A stretch of 64,000 bases of DNA, taken from Lysobacterales bacterium. Its GTDB lineage: Bacteria; Pseudomonadota; Gammaproteobacteria; Xanthomonadales; Xanthomonadaceae. The first letter of the stretch is position 1; every line of letters begins with the position of its first letter. Below are positions 34,582 to 44,398 of this stretch, in pieces. Below the pieces are notes generated by a model. The model ran no database searches, was not told where the DNA came from, and worked only from the letters and a program-made list of their open reading frames with translations. The position numbers and the translations under genes are program-made. The stretch is from the NCBI GenBank assembly GCA_020442465.1, contig JAGRJY010000133.1:62001-126000 (forward strand). Direction: 5' to 3'.

Positions 34582-35340
34582 TCATGGCCGCGGCAGCATC
34601 CACGTGCGTGCGCCAACCTTGAGCAACACGCCGTCGGGCAGAATCTCCTCGACGCTCAGGCCGTCCTGGATCACGTCGCCGTCGGCGCGGCGGTGGCCGT
34701 CGATGATGGCGAAACGACGGTCCCGTTCTTCGGCGTAGACGTGCACGGTGAGCTTGAGGCTGGGCAGGCTGGCGCGTTCGGCCGCGGGCATCTGGTCGAG
34801 GCGCGCGTACGGAATGGTTGGCGCCGCCGGCACGCTCGCCGGCTCGGCGGGCGCCGGATCACGGGGCAATGGCGATGCGGGCACGGCGGGCTTGGGCGTG
34901 TCGGAACCTGCGGCAGCAGCGGGTGCGGGCGCGGACGTCGTCGCCGCCGGTGCGTTCCGGTTCGCGCCGCCACCGACTTGGGGTGGACGGGTCTGCGCTG
35001 GCAGGCCCGACCCGGCGCTGGACCCTGCCGCCGAGGACGCAGGCGGGGCCGCAGCCGGAGAGGGAGCCGTTGTGTTGGTTTCCGGTACCGCCGCTGCGGA
35101 ACCTGCCGGCGCGGTATCGCCGCCGGACGCGGCCACCTGCGTCGCCGGGTTGGGCGCGCTGCGCGTGCCGAGCCACCATGCACCAGCGGCCACCAACAGG
35201 ACCGCGATCACGGCAATCGGCATGCCCAGGCGCCAGCGGCGTTCCGGTTCGGCCACCCCGGCCGGGCTCAGCAAGCCCGGCGGACGGCCGATCTGCCGTT
35301 CGGCTTCCGACTTGCGCAGGGCTTCGAGAATCAGCGACAT
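34582..35340 (-). CDS. gspB: General secretion pathway protein B (GspB/ExeB-like)
   Basis: 252 residues from ATG 35340 with the typical MSLILEALRKSEAER N-terminus of GspB. A single transmembrane helix (IAVIAVLLVAAGAWWL) follows near residue 45, then a Pro/Ala-rich linker of about 100 residues crossing the periplasm, and the C-terminal GspB domain (LPSLKLTVHVYAEERDRRF, GLSVEEILPDGVLL). With GspA it helps assemble the type II secretin through peptidoglycan. The other secretion genes are not in the window. Confidence 0.9.
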   Translation of the reverse strand: MSLILEALRKSEAERQIGRPPGLLSPAGVAEPERRWRLGMPIAVIAVLLVAAGAWWLGTRSAPNPATQVAASGGDTAPAGSAAAVPETNTTAPSPAAAPPASSAAGSSAGSGLPAQTRPPQVGGGANRNAPAATTSAPAPAAAAGSDTPKPAVPASPLPRDPAPAEPASVPAAPTIPYARLDQMPAAERASLPSLKLTVHVYAEERDRRFAIIDGHRRADGDVIQDGLSVEEILPDGVLLKVGARTWMLPRP

Positions 35341-35498
35341 GCGCGCACCGGTTCGGCGTCGAGCCGCTTGCCTGCAACGACCCGCCGATCGGCAGGGCGG
35401 GACACGTGCATCGGCTGCCGTTCGTGGGGCGCGCTGCACGCGAAGGCTGCGGCGCAACGCAGCATCATCGGGATCGAATCGATCGTGCTCATCGGCAG

Positions 35499-37115
35499 CT
35501 AGTCCAGTCGCCGGCGCAGGCGCGGGCCGCCGGGAATATCGGCAGCGAGGGCAAGCAGGGTCTCCGGACCGACGATGCCATCGGGCACCAGGCCGTGCGA
35601 GGCCTGCAGCGAACGCACCGCGGCCTCCATGCCGGCACCGTAGTACGCCGGACCCACGTCGGCCGCGACCGCCGCGCCGCGCGCCACCAGTCGTTCGCGC
35701 AGCCATTCGACACCCGGTCCGCTGTCGCCGCGGCGCAGTGTCACCGGGACATAGGTCGGGGCACGCCAGAGGGTGAAGTATTCGCCCAGCCAGGTGCGCT
35801 CCAGGTCGCGACGCGACACGTCGTGCACCTCGCCGCCCAGCGACAGGCGTGCGCGTGTGCGGCTGAGGCCGAGCAGCAGGGCCCAGGCTTCGCGCCCTTC
35901 GGCAGAGGTGATGCGCAGCAGCGCCGGTCGTCGCAGCGTGGACAGCTTGGTGAGGCTGCCGCCACCGCGCAGGCAGAACAGCCCCGGCGCAGGCTGGGGC
36001 GCACAGCGCATGGCCGTCTCCACATCCAGTTCGTCCGCACGCACCATCCACAGTGCGAGCAGTCCATTCCAAGCGCCGACGCGCGTGGTTCCGGACTCAG
36101 CCAGCAGTTCCGCCAGGTCGGAAAGCGTGCGCTGCGGCGCGTCGTCGGGTTCGCTGTCGGACTCGTCCTCCGCGGCGGGCTGCTGCGCCACGGCTTCGGG
36201 CGGTTGCGGATTCGACGGCCACAGCGCGATCGCGATCGCGATCACCGCGAGCGTCGCTGCGGCGATCCACGCCGTGCTCACCGGCACGCGCTTGGGCGGC
36301 GGCGTCGCCATGGCCTCGCGCGCGGCCTGTTCGACTTCGCGTTCGCCGATCTGGCTCAGGCTCTTGGCGTAGCCCGCAACCAGTGAGCGATCGGCGATCA
36401 CGTTGATCAGGCGCGGCACGCCCTCGGCGAAATCGTGCAGGCGGCGTAGCGCCAGGCGCGTGAACGGCATGCGCTGGCAGCCGGCGACGCTGAGACGATG
36501 CCGCACGTAGGCCTCGGTTTCGTCGCTGGACAGCGGCGTCAGGTGGTAGCGCGCGGTGATGCGCTGCGCCAGCTGGCGCAGGTCGGCGCGGCCGAGCAGC
36601 TCGCGCAGTTCGGGCTGGCCGAGCAGGATGATCTGCAGGAGCTTCTGCGTGGGCGTTTCAAGATTGGTCAGCAGACGCACCTGCTCGAGGGCTTCGGCGC
36701 TGAGGTTCTGGGCCTCGTCGATGATCAGCACCACGCGCAGCCCCTGCGCATAGGCGTCGAGCAGGTAGGCGTTGAGCGCATCGACCAGGCCCTTCAGGCT
36801 GCCGCGTCGCCCGGTCAGGTCGATCTTGAGTTCTTCGCAAATGGTCTCCAGCAGCTCGAGCGGAGACAGGCGCGGGTTGAGCACCAGTGCCACGCGGGTG
36901 TCGTCCGGCAACTGTTCGAGCAGCAGACGGCAGAGCGTGGTCTTGCCGGTGCCCACTTCGCCGGTGAGCTGCACGAAGCCGCCGCCGCCGCCCTGGCCGA
37001 TGCCATACAGCAGATGCGCGAGCGCATCGCGGTGGCGCTCGCTCAGGAAAACGAAGCGCGGATCCGGCGTGATCGAAAACGGTGGTTCGCGAAGTCCGTA
37101 GTAGTCGAGATACAT
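35499..37115 (-). CDS. gspA: GspA/ExeA-like AAA ATPase with peptidoglycan-binding domain
   Basis: 538 residues from ATG 37115 (YLDYYGLREPPFSITPDP, the characteristic ExeA start). AAA ATPase domain: Walker A LTGEVGTGKTTLCR, Walker B VVLIIDEAQNLS, and sensor QPELRELLGR. A transmembrane helix (TAWIAAATLAVIAIAIALW, about 277-295) is followed by an acidic linker, an unassigned periplasmic domain, and a peptidoglycan-binding module near the C-terminus (LRRGDSGPGVEWLRERL...GIVGPETLLALA). It couples ATP hydrolysis to opening the cell wall for the secretin. The gspB start lies about 160 bases downstream. Confidence 0.92.
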   Translation of the reverse strand: MYLDYYGLREPPFSITPDPRFVFLSERHRDALAHLLYGIGQGGGGGFVQLTGEVGTGKTTLCRLLLEQLPDDTRVALVLNPRLSPLELLETICEELKIDLTGRRGSLKGLVDALNAYLLDAYAQGLRVVLIIDEAQNLSAEALEQVRLLTNLETPTQKLLQIILLGQPELRELLGRADLRQLAQRITARYHLTPLSSDETEAYVRHRLSVAGCQRMPFTRLALRRLHDFAEGVPRLINVIADRSLVAGYAKSLSQIGEREVEQAAREAMATPPPKRVPVSTAWIAAATLAVIAIAIALWPSNPQPPEAVAQQPAAEDESDSEPDDAPQRTLSDLAELLAESGTTRVGAWNGLLALWMVRADELDVETAMRCAPQPAPGLFCLRGGGSLTKLSTLRRPALLRITSAEGREAWALLLGLSRTRARLSLGGEVHDVSRRDLERTWLGEYFTLWRAPTYVPVTLRRGDSGPGVEWLRERLVARGAAVAADVGPAYYGAGMEAAVRSLQASHGLVPDGIVGPETLLALAADIPGGPRLRRRLD

Positions 37116-37624
37116 GATCAGTTGAGGTCTGTGAACACCGACGACGCGTGTCGCGCGACGACCACGGGCGAGGTGCCCCGTGGGCTGGCCCACCGGGCGC
37201 ACCGTGCAGTCATCACTCGGTTCCGTATCGACATACGCGCCGTCGCTCTTCCTTGCCAGGCGCACCGGCAGCGCCGGTGCGGTGTGCGTCATGGGTATCG
37301 GCGGGTCCGTCTACTTCCTCCCGCCGCCGAAGCCACACGGGCATCCGGCCCGGGTGGACTCGTGTCCGGATGACCTGGACACCTGTGTCGACAGTCCGGG
37401 CGCGGCTGCGCACGCACTGCCGAAAGTTCCTCCTCGTTGGTCTCTGCGGTGGCGCGCCCGGTGGTGCCTGCAACGCGGCAGGCAAGCAGCCAGAGCGTAC
37501 CGGTCAGGTGTTAGAAATCAGTTAATTCCGACGACGCGCGGGAGGCGCGATCGACGGCACCTCGCGGCGTGGCAGCGGTCGGCACCTGACCCGTCGCGGC
37601 CCTCGCCGTCGAGCGGCGCGCATC
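37116..37624. other. 509-base stretch upstream of gspA and downstream of tdk
   Basis: No gene is supported; the open frames have Arg/Pro-rich, low-information translations. A short AT-rich spot near 37509-37527 could hold the gspA promoter on the minus strand, but I cannot fit a convincing -35/-10 pair. Confidence 0.4.
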
Positions 37625-38278
37625 CTAGCCTGGGTCGGGTGGCTCAGGCTCGGAGGGCCCCAGCGGCAGTTGCGGCTGCTGCAGCTCGATGCGTCCTTCC
37701 CCGGCGGTGATTTTCTTGAACTCGGCGCGACTCACCGAGACATAGCGTTCGTTGCCGCCGATTTCGACCTGGGGGCCGTCGGTGATGGCACGCCCCTCGT
37801 CGTCGACGCGCACCACCATGGTGGCCTTGCTGCCGCTGTGGCAGATCGTCTTGATCTCGCTCAGCGTGTCGGCCCAGGCCAGCAGGTACTGGCTTCCTTC
37901 GAACAGCTCGCCGCGGAAGTCGGTGCGCAGGCCATAGGCGAGCACGGGTATGCCGAGCGCATCGACGATCTCCGACAGCTGCCAAACCTGGCGCTTGGTC
38001 AGGAACTGAGCCTCGTCGACAAGCACGCAGTGCAGCTTGCCGTGCCGCTCGATGTCACGCCGCGCGATGGCCAGCAGGTCGTCGCTGGCGACGAACGTCA
38101 GGCCGTCGGCGCGCAGGCCGATGCGCGACGCGACCACGCCCTTGCCGTAACGGTCGTCCAGTTGAGGGGTCAGCAGGAGCGTGCGCATGCCGCGCTCGCG
38201 GTAGTTGTGCGCGCTCTGCAGCAGGGTGGTGGTCTTCCCGGCGTTCATTGCCGAGTAGTAGAAGTAGAGCTTGGCCAC
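37625..38278 (-). CDS. tdk: Thymidine kinase, type II, with altered zinc lasso
   Basis: 217 residues from GTG 38278 ([19 protein letters not shown]). Phosphorylates thymidine in the salvage pathway. P-loop SAMNAGKTT, Walker-B-like [15 protein letters not shown], and the lasso region YVSVSRAEF near the C-terminus. The family's zinc site normally has a C-x-x-C pair and later C and H; here these read TICHSGSK and VSVSRAEF, keeping only one Cys. The rest is conserved, including [17 protein letters not shown] [17 protein letters not shown]. Activity is still likely. Confidence 0.93.
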   Translation of the reverse strand: MAKLYFYYSAMNAGKTTTLLQSAHNYRERGMRTLLLTPQLDDRYGKGVVASRIGLRADGLTFVASDDLLAIARRDIERHGKLHCVLVDEAQFLTKRQVWQLSEIVDALGIPVLAYGLRTDFRGELFEGSQYLLAWADTLSEIKTICHSGSKATMVVRVDDEGRAITDGPQVEIGGNERYVSVSRAEFKKITAGEGRIELQQPQLPLGPSEPEPPDPG

Positions 38279-38502
38279 CGGCACTTCCCAGGTTCGGGGC
38301 GCGGAGCATACCACTGCCCTGGAACGCGGCCTCGCCGCAGGTTACCCGCCACCGCACGCGCGCATCGCGGCGCGCTCGGCTGGCGCGACGAGGGGGATTG
38401 CCGTGCACGCGGAAACCGGTCGCCGCCCCGCGCCGGTACCGCCGGCGCGGCGACTCGCCCCGGCGCAAGCCCGCAGAACCTCAGACCCGGCGCGGCCGGC
38501 GC

Positions 38503-39243
38503 TCAGCGCGGTTCGTCGTACTTGCGCTCGATGCCGGAGTCGCCGCCTCGCGGCGCGCTCTGCAGTGGCCCCACGTCGACCGTGCCGGTCGGCGGATTCT
38601 TCCAGGTGCGATCCTGCCAGGCGAAGTAGTCGTCGGCGCGCCAGTAGTGGTCGGCGTAGTAGGTGCTGCCGTCGACGGTCAGCCAGCCGCCCGGACCCGG
38701 AATCTGGATCGTCAGCGCGCCGACGAAGCCGACGCGGCTGCCGGTGATCTTGCTGCGGCCCTGGCGCAGCTTCTGCTCGATCCGCGGCTTGGCCACGGCG
38801 TCACCGAACTCGGCATAGACCTGCTTGCCCACTTCGACGGCGCGGGCGCGCTCGCTGTCGCTGAGGCTGTTCCAGTAGTACTCGCGCAGTCCGATGAAGG
38901 TCTGGTATCCGCGTTCGGCGGCCAGATCCATCCAAGCGTAGGCGAGCGAGCGGTCCTGCGCGGTGCCGCGACCCTGCCAGAGCATTTCCCCCACGGCGGC
39001 CTGCGCGGCCTTGTCGGCATAGCGGCTGGCGCGCTTGAACGCCCCGAATGCGGCTTCGGGGAGCCCGTCCTCCAGCGCCTCCAGCCCTTCCATGCGGAAC
39101 TTGATGTCGGGATGGTAGGCAAGAAAGCTTTCGGTCAGCACCTCCGGGCGCGCTCCGCCCTCGTCGCCCGGTGCGGCGGTGGTCAGGGGGGAGGCCAGTG
39201 GGCCGGCAAGGAGGCAGAGCAGCGGCAAAACGTAGGGGCGCAT
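38503..39243 (-). CDS. Secreted Sel1-like repeat protein
   Basis: 246 residues from ATG 39243, signal peptide VLPLLCLLAGPLASPLTTA. Two Sel1/TPR-like helical pairs are visible: EALEDGLPEAAFGAFKRASR with YADKAAQAAVGEMLWQG, and DRSLAYAWMDLAAERGYQ. A longer helical stretch follows, then a C-terminal strand-rich tail (GALTIQIPGPGGWLTVDGS) that could be a TonB-like end. It resembles small energy-transducer-related proteins of Xanthomonadales, but I cannot name it. It is expressed alone, divergent from rep. Confidence 0.72.
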   Translation of the reverse strand: MRPYVLPLLCLLAGPLASPLTTAAPGDEGGARPEVLTESFLAYHPDIKFRMEGLEALEDGLPEAAFGAFKRASRYADKAAQAAVGEMLWQGRGTAQDRSLAYAWMDLAAERGYQTFIGLREYYWNSLSDSERARAVEVGKQVYAEFGDAVAKPRIEQKLRQGRSKITGSRVGFVGALTIQIPGPGGWLTVDGSTYYADHYWRADDYFAWQDRTWKNPPTGTVDVGPLQSAPRGGDSGIERKYDEPR

Positions 39244-39471
39244 GGCATTCGGCGAAGCGAGGTGTTCGGGCAATGTAGGGGCGCTGCGTCCGAATCACAC
39301 CGGTCGAAGGTCATGCTGGTTCGACCATTGTTCAGTTGCGGGCGGCCTCCGGCCGGCGAGCGCGAGTCCACGCCGCATGCCGAGCGGGCGCCGCAGGAGG
39401 CGCGGGCCAGGCCGTCGCGGGCGCCCGCAGGAGCCGCGGGCTAGAATGCGCGCCCCGGACCCAGGTGCACC

Positions 39472-41451
39472 ATGCAAGGACTCAATCCGCCGCAGCGCGA
39501 AGCCGTGGCCTACATCGGCGGCCCGCTGCTGGTGCTCGCCGGGGCCGGCAGCGGCAAGACCCGGGTGATCACCGAGAAGATCGCCCATCTGGTCAATGAT
39601 CGTGGCCTGTCCGCCTCGAAGATTGCGGCGATCACCTTCACCAACAAGGCCGCGCGCGAAATGCGCGAGCGCATCGGCAAGCGGCTTCGCGGCGACGCTG
39701 CCGAGGGTCTGTGGCTGTGCACCTTTCACGCACTCGGGCTGCGTTTCCTGCAGATCGAGCATCAGGCTGCCGGCCTGCGTCGCGGATTCTCGGTGTTCGA
39801 CACCGACGACAGCGCGGGCTTGCTGAAGGATCTGCTGCCCCGCGGCAGCAAGCCCGACGCGGTCGATGCATTGCGACAGCTGATCTCGCGCGCGAAAAAC
39901 GACGGGCTGTCGCCCGAGCAGGCCGCTGCGGCCGCCGGTTCGCCGCGCGAGCGCGAGGCCGCCGAAGCCTACGCCGAGTACCAGAAGCGCCTGGCCAGCT
40001 TCAATGCGGTGGACTTCGACGACCTGATCCGCCTTCCGGTGGAACTGCTGGATCAGTCCGAGGAGCGACAGGCCGCGTGGCGCGAACGGCTCCGCTACCT
40101 GCTGGTCGACGAGTACCAGGACACCAACACCGCGCAGTACCGCATGCTGCAGCTGCTCGCCGGCCCGCGCGGAGCGTTCACGTGCGTGGGCGATGACGAC
40201 CAGTCGATCTACGCCTGGCGTGGTGCCAATCCGGAGAACCTCGACCAGCTCGGTCGCGACTATCCGCAGCTCAAGGTCATCACGCTGGAGCAGAACTACC
40301 GCTGCGCGCGACGCATCCTGCGCGCGGCGAACACCCTGATCGCCAACAATCCGCATGTCCATCTCAAGGCGCTGTGGAGCGAGCACGCCGAGGGTGATCC
40401 GATCCGCGTCTGGCAGTGCCGCGATGCCGAGCACGAAGCCGAACGCGTCGCCGCTGAAATCAGCTTCCTGCGGCAGTCGAAGAAATGGGAGTGGGGCGAC
40501 TTCGCGGTGCTGTTCCGCGGCAACTTCCAGTCGCGTCCGCTCGAAAAAGCACTGCAGCTGCTGCGCGTGCCCTATCACCTGTCCGGCGGCACGGCCTACC
40601 TCGACCGTGGCGAGGTGAAGGATCTCATCGCCTGGCTGCGCGTGTTGGCGAACGCGGAAGACGATGCGGCGATGATCCGCGCCATCGCCTCGCCGAAGCG
40701 CGAAGTCGGTGCCGCCACGCTGAGCCGACTGGCCGAATTGGCCCGCGGCCAGGGCCAGTCGATGCTGCGCGCCGCGGGGCAGGTCGCCGTGCTCAAGCAG
40801 CTGCCGGCACGGGCCAGTGCAGGGCTGTCGGAGTTCGCCTCGATCATTGACGGCCTGAAGGCGGCCGCGCGCAGCCTGTCGCCGGCAGAGCTGTGTCGCC
40901 TCACGCTCGAGCGCAGCGGTCTCGCCGCCGCGCTGCGCGCCGGCTGCCGTGACGAGTCGGGATACCAGCGCCGGCTCGCCAACCTCGAAGAGCTTGCCGG
41001 CTGGCTGGAGAATGCCAAGGACGTGGGTATCGACGGTCTCGCCGCGCAGCTGGCCTTGCTCAGTCACGCCGATCGTGGCGAGCCCGGCCAGCAGGTGCGA
41101 CTGATGAGCATGCACGCAGCCAAGGGGCTGGAGTTCAACGCGGTGTTCGTGGTCGGCTGCGAAGAAGGCGTGCTGCCGCATGAGGCCAGCCTGGAAGAAG
41201 GGCGGCTCGATGAAGAACGCCGGCTGATGTACGTGGCGATCACGCGGGCGCGGTTGCAGCTGGTGCTGAGCCATTCGGAAAGCCTGCGCCGCTACGGTCA
41301 GACCCAGCGCGTGCAGCCGAGCCGGTTCCTCGATGAATTGCCGGCCGGAGACCTGCTGCGGGATGGCGACGATCCGGCGCAGCATGCCGAGTCGCGCGAC
41401 GCGCGCACCCGCGACCGGCTCGGCGCCATCGCCGCGCTGCTCGGCGATTGA
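39472..41451 (+). CDS. rep: ATP-dependent DNA helicase Rep
   Basis: 659 residues, the expected length for Rep rather than UvrD (about 720). Superfamily 1 motifs: Q-motif LNPPQREAV, Walker A AGAGSGKTRVI, Ia ITFTNKAAREMRER, II LLVDEYQDTN, III DDDQSIYAWRGA, IV LEQNYRC, V MSMHAAKGLEF, VI YVAITRAR. A 3'-5' helicase that assists replication forks past bound proteins. The Rep-like C-terminus ends soon after RFLDEL. Monocistronic, with about 230 bases of non-coding sequence upstream. Confidence 0.95.
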   Translation: MQGLNPPQREAVAYIGGPLLVLAGAGSGKTRVITEKIAHLVNDRGLSASKIAAITFTNKAAREMRERIGKRLRGDAAEGLWLCTFHALGLRFLQIEHQAAGLRRGFSVFDTDDSAGLLKDLLPRGSKPDAVDALRQLISRAKNDGLSPEQAAAAAGSPREREAAEAYAEYQKRLASFNAVDFDDLIRLPVELLDQSEERQAAWRERLRYLLVDEYQDTNTAQYRMLQLLAGPRGAFTCVGDDDQSIYAWRGANPENLDQLGRDYPQLKVITLEQNYRCARRILRAANTLIANNPHVHLKALWSEHAEGDPIRVWQCRDAEHEAERVAAEISFLRQSKKWEWGDFAVLFRGNFQSRPLEKALQLLRVPYHLSGGTAYLDRGEVKDLIAWLRVLANAEDDAAMIRAIASPKREVGAATLSRLAELARGQGQSMLRAAGQVAVLKQLPARASAGLSEFASIIDGLKAAARSLSPAELCRLTLERSGLAAALRAGCRDESGYQRRLANLEELAGWLENAKDVGIDGLAAQLALLSHADRGEPGQQVRLMSMHAAKGLEFNAVFVVGCEEGVLPHEASLEEGRLDEERRLMYVAITRARLQLVLSHSESLRRYGQTQRVQPSRFLDELPAGDLLRDGDDPAQHAESRDARTRDRLGAIAALLGD

Positions 41452-41585
41452 GCCGCGCCCGGACCGCGACCGGCTGCGGGGTCGTGCTGTGCTGATGACG
41501 CCACGTGCCGCGCGGCGCCTCCGAACTGCCGCACGCGTCTTGTAGACTCGCGCCGAATCGCACCATTGATGCCAAGGAACCCAGC

Positions 41586-42464
41586 ATGCGCTTGATCCCC
41601 TTGATGCCGCGCGCGGCCCTGCTTCCCCTGCTGCTGTGCGTCGCCGCTTGCGCCACGGCGCCGAAACCGAAGCCCGAGGGCGGGTCGGCGCCCGCCGTCG
41701 AGGTGGTGGCGCCCAACCTCGCGGCCACGGCCTGGATGCAGGCCTCGCAGGAATACCGCGGTGCCGTGCGCGGCACGTTCGCGGCGGCTGCTCGGCAGCT
41801 CGAGACCGCGCTGGCCCAGCCTGACTGGGATGCGTTGCCGCCGTCGGAGCGAGTTGGCCTGCCGATGCAGGGCCTGCCTGCGGCGGTGATTGTCGATGCC
41901 GATGAAACCATGATCGACAACTCGCCTTACCAGGCGCGCAACATCCGCGACGAACGGGGCTACAGCCTGCCGAGCTGGCAGGCCTGGGTCGCCGAGAGCA
42001 AGGCGCGTGCGCTGCCCGGCGCGCTCGACTTCGCCCGTCATGCCGAGCGTCTGGGCGTCACCGTTTTCTTCGTCACCAACCGTGCCCACGATCCCGAGCG
42101 TGCGCCGACGGTCGCCAACCTGCGCGCGCTCGGCTTCCCGGTGCGCGAGGACGGTTCCAACGTGATCCTGCAGGGCGATCCGCGCGCGCCGGGCGAGGAC
42201 AAGGGCACCCGCCGCCGCTGGGTCGGCGAGCGCTACCGCGTGCTGCTGATGCTGGGGGACAATCTCGGCGACTTCATCGACGGCAGTCGTGCCGATCATC
42301 CGTCCCGCAATGCGCTGATTGCCCCGTACGAGTCCTGGTGGGGCGAACGCTGGTTCATGCTGCCGAATCCGTCCTATGGCTCGTGGGAGTCGGCCATTCG
42401 TCGCGCCTGCGATCGCAGCATTCCGCCCGCACGCTGCATGCGCGATGGACTGCGCCATGACTGA
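41586..42464 (+). CDS. Outer-membrane lipoprotein acid phosphatase, e(P4)/class B HAD type
   Basis: 292 residues from ATG 41586. Lipobox LLLCVAAC predicts lipid attachment at the Cys and outer-membrane placement. HAD motifs: I is [16 protein letters not shown] (about D105, D107), II is FFVTNR, III/IV is [11 protein letters not shown]. This is the acid-phosphatase B/e(P4) family, known to dephosphorylate nucleotide monophosphates at the cell surface. The pyrF start overlaps its end by eight bases in another frame, so the two are coupled; both deal with nucleotides. Confidence 0.9.
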   Translation: MRLIPLMPRAALLPLLLCVAACATAPKPKPEGGSAPAVEVVAPNLAATAWMQASQEYRGAVRGTFAAAARQLETALAQPDWDALPPSERVGLPMQGLPAAVIVDADETMIDNSPYQARNIRDERGYSLPSWQAWVAESKARALPGALDFARHAERLGVTVFFVTNRAHDPERAPTVANLRALGFPVREDGSNVILQGDPRAPGEDKGTRRRWVGERYRVLLMLGDNLGDFIDGSRADHPSRNALIAPYESWWGERWFMLPNPSYGSWESAIRRACDRSIPPARCMRDGLRHD

Positions 42465-43155
42465 TCCGCGCGACCGGCTGATCTTTGCCCTCGACGTGCC
42501 GACCGCGGAGGATGCGCACGTCTGGATCGACCGTCTCGGCGACACGGTGACGTTCTACAAGGTTGGCATGGAGCTGCTGACGTCCGGTGCGTACTTTGAG
42601 GTGATCGAAGCGCTGGCCGCGCGCGGCAAGAAGATTTTCGTCGACCTCAAGTTTCTCGATGTGCCCGCCACGGTCGCCCATGCGGTGAAGGGCCTGACCC
42701 GCTATCCGATCGACCTGTGCACCATCCACGCGCAGCACGACGCGATGATGCGCGCGGCGGCTGAGGTGAAGGGGGAGATCCGCCTGCTCGGCGTGACCGT
42801 GCTGACCTCGATGGATCAATCCGACCTGGGCGCGCTGGGCATCGCCCGCACCGCGAACGAACAGGTGGTCGATCGTGCGCGCGCCGCGCAGGCCGCCGGT
42901 CTGGACGGCGTGGTGGCATCCGGCCTGGAGGCCGCAGCGATCCGTCAGGCCGTCGGTGAGGGCTTCCTCATCGTCTGTCCGGGCATCCGGCCGGACGGCC
43001 CCGCCGGTGACGACCAGAAGCGCGTGGTCGGCGTGGGCGAGGCATTTCGCGCCGGCGCCAGCCACATCGTGGTGGGTCGGCCGATCCGCCAGGCTGCCGA
43101 TCCGGCCGCGGTCGCGCGGGCTCTGGCCGAGCAAATCCGACCATACCTCATATAA
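42457..43155 (+). CDS. pyrF: Orotidine 5'-phosphate decarboxylase
   Basis: 232 residues. Final step of UMP synthesis. The catalytic K-D pair is in [14 protein letters not shown] (D-x-K-x-x-D); LIFALDVP at the start and [12 protein letters not shown] at the phosphate-binding end are typical. It overlaps the phosphatase gene by eight bases. ATG 42457 is chosen; ATG 42445, four codons upstream, is possible. The coding end leads into an AT-rich hairpin region. Confidence 0.96.
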   Translation: MTDPRDRLIFALDVPTAEDAHVWIDRLGDTVTFYKVGMELLTSGAYFEVIEALAARGKKIFVDLKFLDVPATVAHAVKGLTRYPIDLCTIHAQHDAMMRAAAEVKGEIRLLGVTVLTSMDQSDLGALGIARTANEQVVDRARAAQAAGLDGVVASGLEAAAIRQAVGEGFLIVCPGIRPDGPAGDDQKRVVGVGEAFRAGASHIVVGRPIRQAADPAAVARALAEQIRPYLI

Positions 43156-43191
43156 ATCAATATCTTATGAGATTTATCAAAGGTATTGATT
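43152..43191 (+). other. AT-rich interlocking inverted repeats at the end of pyrF
   Basis: AATCAATA (43155-43162) can pair with TATTGATT (43184-43191), and ATAAATC (43152-43158) can pair with GATTTAT (43171-43177), giving alternative folds around the pyrF stop codon. The stretch is far richer in AT than its surroundings. Confidence 0.55.
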
Positions 43192-43305
43192 GAAGTAAGC
43201 AATGTAAGTAGCATTGAGTCCAGAACAACGGCGATACGCCGAACAGCGCCCAAGCTCCACAAATCAAGCTCCAACGAGCTCCATCCGACCGGAGTGTCGG
43301 CTTGC

Positions 43306-43339
43306 GGGAACCCAGGACAACCTCGGTTCCCTTTTCTTT
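43306..43339 (+). terminator. Probable terminator between pyrF and the lipoprotein gene
   Basis: GGGAACC pairs with GGTTCCC across a 12-base loop and is followed by a run TTTTCTTT. The 150 bases between this hairpin and pyrF hold no gene. Confidence 0.65.
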
Positions 43340-43421
43340 GCGCCGCATTCTGCACGCCGGCCACGGGCCAGCGGTCCGTGTGTCTGCTAAAGTCGCGGCC
43401 CCGAGCAAGTGGAGTCGAGTC

Positions 43422-44348
43422 ATGCGTCGTGTGTACCTTCTCGCCCTCAGCGGTCTTCTCGCCCTGAGCCTGGCAGGTTGCGAGTCGAAGCAGGAAGAAG
43501 CCGCCCAGAAGGCGCCCGAACAGCTTGGCCCGGCCGAAACCGTGGTCGCCTCCGCCGCGCAGATGCGCAAGGGCGATCTGGCTGCCGTCATCAAGGGCGC
43601 CGTGCCCGCGAAGCGCTACGAAGAGATCCGCAGCGAGTGGTCGCGCCGCGTCAAGGAAGAGCCGTCCAGCGAAAAGGACAAGCAGGAATTCGCTGAGATG
43701 ATGGGCAAGCTGACCGCCAGCGACGCCGAGACCAAGCTGTACGCCGAGCTTGAGCCCGAGCTGGCGAAGATGGAAACCGAAATGGCGGCGCAGCTTCCGC
43801 TGATGGTCGGCATGGGGCGCGGATTCGCCGTGCAGGCGCTGATGGAGAGCAAGGAGCTCAACGACGCGCAGAAGCAGCAGGCCACGGCGATGATCGATGC
43901 GCTTGCCGCCTGGGTGCAGAGCGCCAACTTCTTCGACCGTGACAAGGCCAAGGCCGCCATCGGCCACGTCGTGGGCACGGCGCGTTCGCTGAACCTGCAG
44001 TCGCTCGATCAGGTCGAGCAGATGCAGTTCGAAGAAGCGATGAACAAGGCGGGCGAGGCCTACCTCGGCCTGTCGAAGACCCTGTCGGTATACGGTCTTG
44101 ACCTCGATGCGACGCTTGCCAGCGTGAAGGCCGAGGTCGTCGAGCAGAAGGAAGACCTCGCCAAGGTGAAGGTGTCCTATTCCCTGTTCAACCAGCCGCT
44201 GAGCTTCGAGACCGAGATGGTGCGTCGCGACGACCGCTGGTTCGGCAAGGACGCGATGAAGGAGCTGGACAAGGCGCTGGCGCCGAAGCCGGCCGACGAT
44301 GCGGCGCCGGCCGAAGCCGAAGCCGAAGCCGAAGCGGGCCAGCCCTGA
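43422..44348 (+). CDS. Putative lipoprotein of unknown function
   Basis: 308 residues from ATG 43422, with GGAG upstream. Signal and lipobox LLALSGLLALSLAGC give lipidation at Cys. The rest is helical, Glu/Ala/Met-rich and without motifs I know: KGDLAAVIKGAVPAKRYEEI, then a Met-rich helix EMAAQLPLMVGMGRG, and a final alpha/beta part (VKVSYSLFNQPLSFETEMV). The C-terminus is a low-complexity AEAEAEAEAG tail coded by four GCCGAA hexamers. It resembles lipoproteins of unknown role in Xanthomonadales. It has its own probable promoter after the terminator. Confidence 0.75.
   Translation: MRRVYLLALSGLLALSLAGCESKQEEAAQKAPEQLGPAETVVASAAQMRKGDLAAVIKGAVPAKRYEEIRSEWSRRVKEEPSSEKDKQEFAEMMGKLTASDAETKLYAELEPELAKMETEMAAQLPLMVGMGRGFAVQALMESKELNDAQKQQATAMIDALAAWVQSANFFDRDKAKAAIGHVVGTARSLNLQSLDQVEQMQFEEAMNKAGEAYLGLSKTLSVYGLDLDATLASVKAEVVEQKEDLAKVKVSYSLFNQPLSFETEMVRRDDRWFGKDAMKELDKALAPKPADDAAPAEAEAEAEAGQP
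44310..44333 (+). repeat. Four tandem GCCGAA hexamers in the lipoprotein gene
   Basis: Perfect hexanucleotide tandem array that encodes the Ala-Glu tail. In-frame, so unit change would only lengthen or shorten the tail. Confidence 0.85.
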
Positions 44349-44398
44349 TCCACGCGCCCGCCGCAGCACACCTGCGGCGGGCTCGATGAGGCGCAGCG

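Noticed and set aside
37116..37624. Small genes in the gap upstream of gspA
   Set aside because: All frames are short, Arg/Pro/Ser-rich and lack ribosome-binding sites.
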